Under the pieces are notes generated by a model, which searched no databases, was not told the origin of the DNA, and worked only from the letters and a program-made list of their open reading frames with translations. From contig NC_067197.1 in assembly GCF_000699445.3 (NCBI RefSeq), positions 29,495,809 through 29,559,808 on the forward strand: a stretch of 64,000 nt of DNA, written 5' to 3'. A program made the translations under genes and the position numbers. Shown here piece by piece: positions 32,853 to 46,700 of the stretch. Within the stretch, counting starts at the first letter, position 1. Every line of letters begins with the position of its first letter. The DNA is from Schistosoma haematobium (lineage: Eukaryota > Platyhelminthes > Trematoda > Strigeidida > Schistosomatidae).

Positions 32853-35800
32853 CTGAGGAAAACAATAGCATAGAAGTAGTTTGGATGTCATTAAGCGTTT
32901 TATACAATCTAACCAAAATGTGTTTTTTAAACAAGAAATCTAGAATGTTTACAGTACTGTGATAATTGCTTTTGTGACGATAACATAACTGTAAATACCT
33001 GCATATTATACGATATCAAATAGATATTTGACAACAGAGGGACTAACTACGACATCATGTTAACAAACTTAGGATGAATTTCAATTTTGAAAATGTCGGA
33101 ATGAAAAAATCACATTGGTAGTCAGAGTTACGTGCTAATGGCTTGAGAGAATCCTAGTATGCTCGTAATTATGGATCATTTTTGATAACTATTATAAATA
33201 TGGAATTAAAAAACTCAACTCCCAAATGGCTTAGCAGAGCGAGAGTCATTACTTACTAGTAGCTGTATATAGTTCTGCTCGTAGAAGTAGAAATAGTGGT
33301 TGGGGCATACTATTAGCTGTCAGCACGTAAAGAATCTCCTCTTCATCTATACCTTAATAATATTGTTGAAAATCTCTCAAACTATAGTCAACTATACAAA
33401 CAGGAAAACTCAGTCAACAATCTACTTTTACTGTATCGAAACTTGGTAAAAACTTTTATGAAATATCAAAGGCTACTTGTAGAGAAAACACGTTGAATAA
33501 AATGGCTATTTTCATGTAGACCAAGAGTTTCAGTAAAGCCAGTCATTCTGCAAAAATAATACGAGGTCAGAATGACCGTCAACCTACTGTGTTGCTGAAA
33601 ACATTCCAGAATATTCTAAACCATGAAAATGGTGCTGGAACAAGAGTCTTGTAGAAAATGTGGAGTATTTTGACAGAAATTAAGATTGGTTTACCTTAAA
33701 CGTTGTACAATGAAGTTTTTATGACCGCAGCTCGTGTATCTACTGGTTAGTGTGTCAAAATCAGAAGAGGAAAATAATAAATCACTTACCGTACATATCC
33801 ATCTGAACAACCTGCAATAACTAGTATATTATCGTCTAGTTGATCTCCTTGTCTAGGAACTTGAACACAATCTAAAGCCATTACACGTATATCACTTGAT
33901 ACAATAACATTTTTAAATTTAGCAGTTTTCAAATCATCATCGTGATCACTCCCATTATCCTGCTGAACAGTATCATTATCGTCAGAAACATTGCCAACCC
34001 GACAGTATTCATTATGTCGAATTTTCGTGGAACCTAAGAAGCCTGCTACTAGCGCGGGTTCATTTGATGATACTAAACGCCATAAACAAATTTGCCCACG
34101 ACCACCAGCACTCAGCATGTAACGTTTAGAAACAGTTTCTTGGGTTGAATTTATATTATTAATAAGGATATAAGGTATATCTACGCAACGAACACTTGAT
34201 ATATGACCACGATGATGTTGTGGGAAACTGGAAATCGGTTCTGTGCAAGAAATAACATAACAAGAAGAAACGATGTAACTTTAAAAGATGTCGTTTACGT
34301 TAGCTATATCAAGGTATTAAAAAATAAGAATAAACTTTATTAAAGTTTAACTTTATATAGTTATAAGGATGCGAAATAAAGATTATCATCATTTAAGTTA
34401 CACCGACTTAGAGATACTGCTGATTATTTGAGTGATAATTAGCTACGTTAATCATTAGTCCTATTCTAAATTTCTTAAATAATATAAATCGTATACATTT
34501 AACTTGTTTTGTTTGGAATATTAAACATTCCAATTGTGAAAATTAGAACAACACATATAAGCGAACAATTGTTTTCAATTAGATCGTCATCAGGCTTTAC
34601 TATGATATACATGAATATTTGTACGAAAACGTTTTGTGTGACAAATTCTACAGTTGCTTATTATTAATTCTAATAATAATTGTTTTCTTGACTGCTCAAT
34701 ATTTACCATCATGTTGACACTGATACGATGGGCATTAAGTGAACCTAAGTGACCTATAAAACTCGTATCATAAAGTTATTTCTGTTCTAAATGACATTTT
34801 ATTAATGTTTATTTTTTGTACGAAAATTTTCATTTATAGAGGTAGCATTATGTTAATAAAAAAGGCTGTCTCTTATAATCAGTTAATCTGACCTTTATAA
34901 TCTGTTCGTTGGGGTGGGCTTACGTCAATAATCTGGATTTATGATCAATTATCGTTTGAGTACAATAATCGGATTCATTCCGGTGATCAATTGAACAATC
35001 ACTAAACAATCATACAAGTCTATTATATCATTACCAAATTTTTAAACATACCACGTTGAAGTAGTAAACACTTCTATTGTACTTATTTACACCATTAAAG
35101 AGTTGAGACTTGGACAAATGTGAATAGACAAGAATGTTGAGAGATGGAGCTCCAAACCTTGACAACCAATATTGTGACACGATGGTTTCAATAGATATTT
35201 ATTTATTTATTTATGTATTTACTTTAACACATAGATATTGGTACAAGGAGGCACCAAATACATATGAGCCACACAGATCTCATTTGATACGTGTGAGGGC
35301 TGTGATACCGCCCTGGTGCCCAAACCAAAGCAGATGGTTTTCCTAGGGGGTGGCACAACCGGAGCCTTCGACCTGAAGGTTTGATCCACAAGGCAGTGGA
35401 GCATCGTAAGGAGATGCAGATAACGTTATGAGATTGAGTATATTACATTACACGTTTGACGATTGTTCTTATACATTTCAATTCGAACAATCAAGTAATG
35501 TCTACAGTCCTCCCACTATAATTACAACTTATGATCACTCAATATATACATTATATAACGTGTTATTGTGAGATAACAAGAAATATATGAACCAAAGGCA
35601 CAAAACAAAGAATGACAACTTTGTTGTGGTAGCAGAGGAAAATCAATATTTATTAGGAAAAAAAAACTTCAACATAACATGACTACTTTCTAGTGGATAC
35701 TATCCATACCTGTGATAATTTATCACCAATTTACCTCATCTAACATAATGAAAGTATTATTTAATTATTTGAGTAAAAAAAACTTAAGTGAATGATAAGT

Positions 35801-38800
35801 AGGTTTACAGAGAAGTATCTACCATTTATACATGGATCAGTGCTCATCATTGGCAACGATATCTTCCAACTCGATATCAAAGTATCTTCTCCTCCAGCGA
35901 AACAATATAATTCAATGTGTTGATCATTTGAATCACCTTAACATATAACAACAACAAAATATAAACATATTAACAAACGGAGATTTTGTATCATTTGTGT
36001 TAGAGAGGAGAAAACATATAACTCAGTAATTTGGTTATAATTGTTAATTGAAGCAGATTAACTTGATGATACTGTAAATAGTGTACATACGTTAGGTTAC
36101 TTATTAATTTATGTGAAGCATTGGCTGGTTCGATATATATTCTAATTCGACCATTGATCAGATAATTACATGTATAACGCAGTGTGGTTTCCACAGAGTT
36201 TTTGATTTATTTGTGGAACATGACAGATGCTCATCTACAGTCTTGCCTCCTCCCTTGTATTAAGCCAGACCAGTTCTTGTTCAGTTATAGCACGTAGTAA
36301 GGATTCAATTTTCTTGAAGTTATAACAAGTAGCCATACTAGTGTACTGTCAGGGTGAAACAGTTTAAATGTTACATTTTATGGAAAGAAATGTGATCTAC
36401 AACATATTGATTAGCGGAGGGAATTAGAAAAGTCACTGGTTGAAAACTTAATAAAATATTTTTCTTTAAATATTAGTTATTCGGATAAACGCACCACATG
36501 ACAGCAAGTCAACAATAATCGTAACTTCTGTGAAGAAATTTTAGAGATAGACAATAATACTACTTAGGAAGTAGGCAAAATTAAAAGTACGGAATTTATT
36601 TTCATCTTTTTCCTCTTATATAACTACATTTGTATGTGGTAAAATACTGTTAGAGCCATACAAGTTAAAGGAAGTTGGAGAAAAAATCAAGTAATGTAAA
36701 GAAACATAATAACAACAATGGGTTCACAATTATGAAAAAACCCCTATCATTCAGTGAACATTTATACTTCAATTCATTCTTCATTATGTTTATAAGAGAA
36801 ACTACCTAATATTCTATAACAAAGAACCGACTCGTAACAATGAAGCTACTTATTTTTAATAGAAAACAGATTTATTCGATTGGAATCGTAATATAAAATA
36901 ACTGTTTATCAATGTATAAAAATCAATGGTTTAAATAAACAGAAACTTATTATAAGCAAACATGGATAGTGGCTAGCAGTGGAATCCAGGACGCGCGTTT
37001 CGTCCTGTTTGGGACTCGTCAGCTGGATGTACCTGCATCTCAAAGTTGATGTTCACTCTGGGACTCGAACTTAGTACCGTTCGCTTCAAACACCATCGCG
37101 TTATCCACTTAGCTACTGAGTCCTGATAGCCACTTGCTTGTGCAATGGGGTGAAGTTTAATTCACTTGGTACTGTTTTACTTGAATCTTCCCACTGCTAG
37201 CCACTATCCATCTTTGCTTATAATGCTTGTAAACTAAGGCAATGTCGAGGCATACGCACAGTATGCACATATGCCAATAACAGACTGATCAATTTCAGTC
37301 CTAAAACATCAATGGGAAGATTCAAGTAAAACAATACCAAGTGAAGAAACTTATTATATTTATAATATTTTTTTTAAAAATTCTTTCATTCTTAAAGTGT
37401 ATATTGAAATAGTTGTACTGTATACAAAACTGATATCTGGTAGCATGGTGTTTGCTACTTATATTGACATAAATAGTATATGATGTTAGTCGTGAACAGA
37501 AGGTCTGGCAGCAGAGAGACAAAAGGATCAAACAGTAAACAATGGAAACAGAATGCCATTTGTATGAAAATGCAAGAACAATGAAGTCTGAGTCATTTTG
37601 AGACAATTGGTGGACATTTTGCAAATTAAGCATTTACTTTATGATTGTTAGATTTTATTAACAAGTCCTGTAATTTTGTGTTAAATACATTCGGTTGTCC
37701 CCACTGGTGTTCTTGTTCACTACAGTAGGACACAACTTATTCGTATAAAAATCTGTCTCAATCACTTCGAACACTGCTTATTATAACCATAATCCACAAA
37801 AACGGTTGTTCGGCGTAGTATGCTAATTACTGAATAAAGATTCCAACTGTAACTCAGCAAGCATGTACATATTCATCTGTTACGTTATAAGTCATACATA
37901 TCATATGAAATTATTGGGTTGATTAAACTTCGGCAATTGAAGATTAAATTAAATTCACGACTGATTGGTGACGTTACAAGTTTCTGCCGCATGATAATAA
38001 GTAATAACTAATGTAACAAACTGAAGGTTTCTGACTTGTCAACTGTAATTCAAGACTACGTCATGAGATTGTAAAACATATCAAACGACTTGTATTTAAG
38101 ACAATATGTTTTTTTTAAAGTGTAGAATAAAACTAACCTTTAAGATAATTCTGAACACCGAATATGTCATTTTTATTGAGTAATAAACAAGTGTTAATTG
38201 TTTGACCATGAAGAGACGGCTGAAATATATTATTAAAAGGTTTTTGAGAACACAACACAGTAAAAAAATGCAAACAATTGACGATAACAACGTACACTAT
38301 GCAACCAGTAGTCACTTCATTAAAGTTATGAAAAACCCCAGTATTAATCGTTTTTTCGGAAAAGCTTAAATAGAAGTTTACTGAGAAACTTCCAGGAATA
38401 TTTATTGTATAAAGACTCAAGACACTATTTGAGTATTTAGATTACAGTAAGTACAGTTGAATTTGAATTTCCAACCTAATGGTTGAAGATAAAGTATAGA
38501 AACTACTAATTCTGAATTCTACTTTCAGGTAAAGTGACATCTAAATATTTATCAGCCTGAAAAAAGCCGAAACCTGAAGTTATGAAAAACTAATGAAGCT
38601 ATATTTTAAGCTTAATTTCAGTATATTTCTACGATTGTAGGTGATTTTCCAGGTACAGGTTAATATTGTCAGCTTTGAGCTACATTATATATGTCAGATT
38701 TAGTGATATTACCCAGCTTTCCAGACTGAATTACGAATGGTGAAGTTGAAATTCGCAATCTATTGGCTGAAAGCCGAGTTACATACACAGCTGAGACCAA

Positions 38801-41800
38801 CCATGCAGTCCCGAAAACGATCAAAATGTACCAAAATTACCCATGATTTGTATGATTAAGGAATCAGATTAAAAAAATAAATATATCGATTACTAACAAT
38901 CACTTAGATTTACAGGAAACGCTAATTAGAGAAATGTATTTGACTTTCTGTGTGGGGGGGATTTGAGACAATTAGTAACACTTCTTGTAACTCATTAAGC
39001 TCAACCACCAAATACAGATTTGTGAATTCGGCTCTGAGATATACTTCATATATGAGGGCTGGTGATAGTAATAGGCTTTGGATGAATCGAAATAGACGGA
39101 ACAAGACTTGAACCTGTAACCTAGTGGTTGGAACTAGAATACCCTTACAACTAAGTTACCACTACTTCATAGCACATGTCTATGAGCTGCAATTTTACGA
39201 ATAGAGTCTGATAAATAAACCATGAGTAATATATTTCATGCTTACAGAGAAACATAAGCATGTCACACGACGAAAGTGAAATGTGTTATACTATAATTCA
39301 ATATCAATATGACAGAACAGGAGCATTTGCAGTAAAATGACAAAGGATGTAGTTTCTTCTTAAAATATCTCGAAAACAGAACTTTTAACAAAAACATAAA
39401 TTCCCTACATTCTTTAATTCAAAGCATCTACAAAACAATTGATAATCATGTTCAAGGAATGTCATATGAACAGAACTAATTTTGGATAAACCAATTAATA
39501 CGGAAAGAAGATTAAAAAACAAATTCTTTATTCACAGTACAAATGTAAACGTGAAAACATAATAACACACTTACATTTAAATAAATAGGTTCGAAATTAC
39601 AATTATTTGCTCTGTATGATAATATACAATTATGCGGGTCTGACCGAATTACAACTTTGCCTTTATTAATACTTGCAAAGACAGGACACAATGAACTGTT
39701 CTTCATTTCGATGGATTCATTATTATCAACAACAATGCCAGCATTGTAACTATAATTGCCATTTTCACAATTAGTCAGTTTATTTGTCTTTATAGTAGTA
39801 CCATTGGGCAAAAACCAATCCCAATAATGATTACCACCACCACAATCGACAACGTAACAACCATCCTGACGTACTGGACAGGTAAACGACCAATCCAATT
39901 GGTTAGCTGCTTGTAAACACTGGTGATTTAGTGAGATAGCTTTGAAATACTTCTGTATTATAAAATATAAGCAGGAGAGAAAGTATGAAGGAAATGCTTT
40001 CATTGAGTTAATTACCAAGATAGAAATATGCGTTTTTAGTCAAATAAAAAATACTTGTGACACAAGTGAAGGATTTTGATGGCATTTTATTCTCTAAGGC
40101 GAATGCGTTAATCATGGACGCTATAAGTGCAATTGTTATACAAGCTGAAAAAACAATGGTAAAACAAAACAAGTCCGACATTATTTTGAAAGTAAATTGT
40201 TATAATGTTGAGAAGCTCTAAGTCAAACAAACCGGTAGCCCTATTCGGATTCGTCTGCACCGAGCACCCGTAAACTGCATGTGGACACGAGTTCAACATG
40301 ATGAACAGAAAGAAAGTGAAGATTTGAGTCTGTAATAAGATGGATTGACAAATAAAGTATAACCTAACAAAGTATTAAACGTCTATTCTAACTATGAATA
40401 CATGAATATAACCGTACCAAATTAAAAATTATATGGATACATTTCAATAATTGAATGTCCCTAGATTAAGTTACCAGCCAATAATAATATTAACTAAACC
40501 AGACTAGAATAGACAATTAGATGAAACCTATGACTTGGTTATTTCAAGTTATGTATCTTCACTAATTAACTAGATCTTAGTATTCATTCATAGGTAATAC
40601 ACATAAATTTAATAGAAGTCAGTAATTTAGTACCTAAGAATATAAAATGTAATTCTATAATGAATTCGTAAATTAAACCGTCTTAATACAAAAATTTTAA
40701 TCAGTTATATTAAAATGCAAAATATAAACGGGACAACTTTTTAAGTATTTACAAAACAAAGCAACAGAAACCAATAATATTCTTACAGATTGAAACCCTA
40801 AAGCATAAATTTTGTTATCAATTGACCGATACAGTTTCTCAATCCATGTTATATGATCAGATCTTAAGATTGTTGCCAACAGATTTAATGAACCATTTGA
40901 TTGAATGGACCAGTATTTAACATCACCGTATGTTCGACCACACGATAAGAGATGACAATCTGACTGTCCTTTAATCACAAGCATCGATGTACACCCACCA
41001 GATTTATGACATGATTTCAAAAACCATACGGGTGAATACATTTTAGTGCTTTCAATTAAAAACTGGATAAATAAAAGAGAGATGACACAATACGTATTTA
41101 TTGATTAAATGGTAATAATGATGAGCGAAATGAAGCAACAGTGTAGATGAGATCGAAACATAAGGGAAACTGGAATAAACGTATGAATATGTAACAAAAG
41201 TACTTCTAAAATATAGTATTTCTATATATGAAAATGTTCATAGATATTTCTTTCCACAAAATAAACATATTTAACAAAGATCTTTATAGAAACTCAGACT
41301 TAAGAAGTTTGTAAGTGGTAAAGAAAACTTCTATGAGCTAGGTTAGTTAGGGAAGTTTGAATCATCTTCATCCTAACTGTTCACTTAGTAGCAACTAATA
41401 TCATACTGTTAAATCCCTAATGCTGAAAGAATTTAATCGGCCCAGTTGTAATGTGGTCGCTAGTTTGGATGACTCGACAATATAGTGGATTGTTCCGATG
41501 TTACAAGTAATCACCCAGACGTCCAAGAACTACGCTTTGCATAAGTTTGCACTCGTAGGAGAGGTATGTCTATTATCTTGAGGGGAATGACGCACTCTCT
41601 ATGTGATTCAAACTCATGCTACTCAGTGTTTTGTGGAATGTTTCTTCCGAGTTAATGGAAAATAGTAATTGACATTATCTTCGTCTTACTATACACGGAG
41701 AAGCATCAATAAAGCATATTAAGTTACCACAATTATATTCTACATTTTGTAGAATTCCAGTTGAACTGAGTATTTGACCTAGTGTACACGGTCACTAATG

Positions 41801-44800
41801 AATATAAGTGGTTTGATAGTCGAAAAGGATAATTTTGATAAAGATTTTACATGGGAATGTTTAAATCTAATAGAAATCGCGTTTCATCAGAAGTACATTT
41901 TGCTTACGCTAGAATACCGGGCAAGATTTATAACAACGATAAAAAGATAGTATCCAGCATTTTACTAATGTTTACAATGAAGAGTTTCATGCATTTTGGT
42001 GGTGTTAAACTCTTCGAGTTAGATGGTTAAATTTCGAAGTTTTCATTGTCATCTATTAGGTTAATAAATTACAATTTGCACCAATGATTACTAGTTGTTG
42101 TAATTGTTTCTACTAATCTCGTTGTTACATTCAGTGACTAAACTACTTGATCTCTAGTGCTGTAATAAACGAAAACTCAGGTACGGTAAACCGGTTTATT
42201 AATACGCGCAAAATTACACAGTACCTTGGTAAAATGTGAAAACCATACATTCGATACATCATTTTCACATCTTCCTTTAGTTGTCTTTTTATATATTCCA
42301 TTATTCTTCTAATCATGTTGTTATTAGGATTATTTTCCGTCTTTCTTCGTGCTACATATTACTTATATTTTTGCACATAAGAGTGGTATATAAGATACTT
42401 TAACAGATGCATTCACCCTTTTATATTTCTCCGGGACTTGGATTACAATATTCCTTCATAAATAGTTTTTAATTCTTTCTCTAACTATTCTAGATCTTGG
42501 ACTTTTTTAATATCAAAGATACTAGAACTATTGTGATTCTTGTGGTATCCACTTAATTACACTGACTTAATATGGATATTGAAGGTAACCTACATTTATT
42601 TAGTCAGATCATATGTCAATTACGACTGACTACTATTTTAAAAAAGTAGTTTGATATCAAGTTGATTTACATATTGATGAAATCTACAAAAAAAAAGTAC
42701 ACTTACATTTACAACGTAAGAATAAATTCCACCATCACGAGTACCAGTTACAAGAATTTGTTTATCACTTATTTCAGTGTTATTAAAATGAATAGGAATG
42801 AGTTCAGATGATGTATTTAACCATTTCATATTTTTTGAACTATTTGATCCTTGAATAATAGTGAATATTTTACCAAATGAAAGAGTATTTTCAACTTTTA
42901 ATAAAGGTATAATGAACTTTAGAATAAGGGGAAAAACAAAACAACATAGGACAATTTAATTTCATGAATTTAATTCCAAAAATTTTTTAGACTCAATGAA
43001 GTTACTCATTGGTAATAGCGAAAAAAAAGACTACAGTTGGTCAGTTAGATATTGCTTGATGAAAAGCAGAAAATTATTTAGAAACTTCTTTAACTTGTTA
43101 TTGACTTTATAGTGAATATTATCGAATTCTACTTATCATTGTTTAATCATATTATCCATAGCTCGCGTACAATAAGATACATCAACGATGTAAACGATTA
43201 AAAGGAATAAAAGAAATGATATATTATGTCTATCTTACTTACTAAAAAAAATTGTGAGTGTAATGAACAACAAATCCCCTAGTTCGATCATAATGGGTGA
43301 GGTAGTAGAATTCACTAATTGCATCACTTATCTGAGAAGTTTCACCAGCCCTGATAAGTTGGTGGCTGCTAAAATCTCGTCTTCGACTCGAAAATCTACC
43401 TTGGATTTTGCAAACTTTCGTCTATCTATTACAGGTCGAATATACTGGGTAGCAGTCTGTTTTATCTTGCTATATGATCGTTAAATATGGCCTTCAAAAG
43501 TACGGAATATTCAAAAGTTATTAATATGTGATATCTTTAAAGCATTCTTCGAGTATGGTGGAAAAACTAAGTGAGCAGTGCAGAAGTTAGACGACAGATA
43601 CTAGGTTAAAAAAGCAAATTAAATTATGAAACTGGATAAATTTAAAACGTGGGAGAGTTACATTTTTGATCTGAGTTTTTATATAGTGACAATGATGAAG
43701 TAGCGCGATAAACAGCAAAATATCCACATATCAAAAATCTTATTTTTGGGTGACTAACGACCCTAGGTCTCACCTTATTGACATGGCTGATGATCCTGTC
43801 TGTTATGATAACCAAAGTATATTGGTTAGAACAGATGTTTCTTGAGAACCTACTAGTCGAAACAGATCAGTTAGAGAGTGGTAAAACTAAATCAGTGAAT
43901 CTAATGTTCGAGGGCAAAATTGTACTGTTAACCGTACATGTATGTGGTGCCAAACGTGTTTCCCATAGATGATCATCTCGAGAGATGTCGCCTTCGTACT
44001 GTTAAAAGGTCGGTCTCAAAGCCTGCACATACCCACTAAATACATGGATTGTGAGATGGATGTAATATCACTAACATTTTTTTCTAAAATTTAGTTAGAT
44101 CAGAAATTTCACACGAAATAGTCAAATATCACCTTCGACATATGCGCCGTTTTTTGTATCATAACATATATACTGACTTCCAATACACATCCTAATTATC
44201 AATTTCTTTCTCTCTCAAACTTTGACAAAGAGTAATGAAAAAATGAATTTACCGAATAAATCCTTACACACAAGAAAAAACGGTTGAATTTTTATAACAA
44301 CCAACTGGGACTGTTTACACTCACCGCAAAATTAAGATTTTACCTCCTTTAAAGTTGAGTTACGATAATCATTAAAGTATCTAAAACTAGATTTAAAGCA
44401 TAATGATAAATCTAGTTACTACGTAATTTATTATGTTTAGTTTTTAGATATATCTGTGGTGTATGCTACATATGTCTGCCGATATAAGTAGTAACACCAC
44501 TCGGAAGTAGAAAACCTGGCAACAGCAGGCTAAGAAGATCGAGTTGAGGAGAATAGAAAAGAATTGTGAACTGGGAGAATCAAACAGAATGTGAAGGAAA
44601 ATTGACAGGAGATTCGCAAATGTAGTATTCAGTGTATGGTTCTCATATTTAACCAAGATATTCTGTAATTTTGTATTTAACAATAAATTGGTTGTCCCAC
44701 CTGTGTTCTCGTTCACAACATATCTATTTAACAATTCACTAATACATACTTATTGTAGTGAAATTAATAAATTTTGATTAGTTAAAACATGAAAGCATGG

Positions 44801-46648
44801 AGAGAATGGCGATTGCTTTTTCATCACATATTATTTACAATCGAAAGTGGATATATTTTAAAGGAAATAAACAAAAACTTACAGAATCACCGTTTGTTAG
44901 TCCAATTATTACATATGATGAATTGATCCATATAATTTTCATGATTTTATCGTTTATATTAACGATATCTAACCACTCCATGAAAGGTGAATCTATTTTT
45001 GCAATAAAAAGAAACAAAAAAGTTATAAAAGAAAACTATACAATTTATTCAATGAAAGTGTGGTCGTTATGTATCTGTCACGAGATATGACCGGCCAGGG
45101 TTCATTCCTAGGTTGACCCGTGGGAGTGCATTGGTGAAGTATCATACTAGGAAGAATTTATTATTTATTTAAACACATATGAATTGGTACAAGGAGGCAC
45201 CAAATACATATGCGCCATACAAATCATTCGATTTGTGTGAGGGCTGGAATAATGTCCGAGGGCGCCCAAACCGAAGTAGGACTAAAAAGAAAAAGCTGTT
45301 TCAGTGCTTCCTGGTACCCCAAGTAAGATCAAGTTTTCAAGTCTCAAAATTCATAGTCAACTGATACCCGAACTAAGCTACGGGAAGTGAGAATCAATCA
45401 TGATTCAGGTTTTTGTGAAGATCTTTAATTGGTCATTCACTACTCATCGGATACTAAACATGAGCATACCACCCTCTAAAATAACCTATTCATCAGACTC
45501 CAACAGGCACTGAGACTAATTTTCTGTATTTGGATTCAAAACGGTGGAGATTTGTAGCTCAAATGTATAATTTTAATGGAGCTTTGTTGTCTGAAGGCCT
45601 GAATTCAAAGGAAGGTCAAATAACTATATGATTTTAATAAGCGGCATTTCATTTAAAATTGTGTGTCCTACCGATAATTTTCATTGGAAGTGATATCAAC
45701 TACCAGCGCCTATTTAACTTTTTATGGAAGAAACCCCAATAGCTCCCAACTTCTCAGGATATAATCACCAACTCAGAGATCCTTTGATTCTTCCTACCAT
45801 GTTAAGTCATACATAGTTCTATTATCTAAATATTTCGAACAGCCGTGAGCTTTCAAACTAGTTATCCTTGTTGCTGAAACGTTGAAACAAGAAAACAAAG
45901 ATCGATGCTTTTTCCGAAGGAAAATGTGACTCAGAAACAAAATGAAGGTTTTTGCGCAAGCGCTTCACACCAAAATTGTTTTACGAGGTTTATGTATGTT
46001 ATTAAAGTATCATTCCGAGGTTATGAGCTCGAGAATAAACCAATTATTCAAAATCTACTCATAATCATCAAAATCCATTGAGATTATCATTTGAAAATAC
46101 AGATTATCAAGGTGCCATAAATTAACACGATAAGATTGGGGAGTCATTCGTATGGCATATCACATAACCGAAAAGCAATACTTACCTTCAAGTAACCTAA
46201 CCAGTAAAAGATAGCCATATATATTCCCGATTATCACGTGGGATCGATCCAGACTTGTACAACACGTCAAGTAGCCGCCTAAAAACGAGACCATAGAGCG
46301 ATTAGGTTTTTCCGAAAATTCAGTGTTTGCATCTTCGAAATTTCGATGAATCTTGGGAAATACTTGTCGAACGATTGGGTCATTTAGATAGAAATATGTA
46401 TAGATAAGCCTGTGAAAAGTATCAAATATTCCCAGGATAATTCCAACTGTTTGAACATATAGCATATCGAAATAAAATAATGGAAAAAACACCATATATA
46501 GTCTGCATAACGAAGAAACGTTTATACATTATTTCATAATTATCATTAGTTTTTTAAATGAGGCTAACTTAAAGTCTCTCCAAATATATAATTTTGTAAA
46601 TGATTTTAAGAGTCTATAAGTAACTAATGAAATGATAATAATTACAAG

Positions 46649-46700
<52 letters not shown>

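Noticed and set aside
43778..43972. 64-codon plus-strand ORF in WDR6 intron 9
   Set aside because: No family features; lies beside a decayed LINE fragment and is antisense to the host gene.
46652..46699. CRISPR-like or structured repeat
   Set aside because: A simple (AT)n microsatellite.
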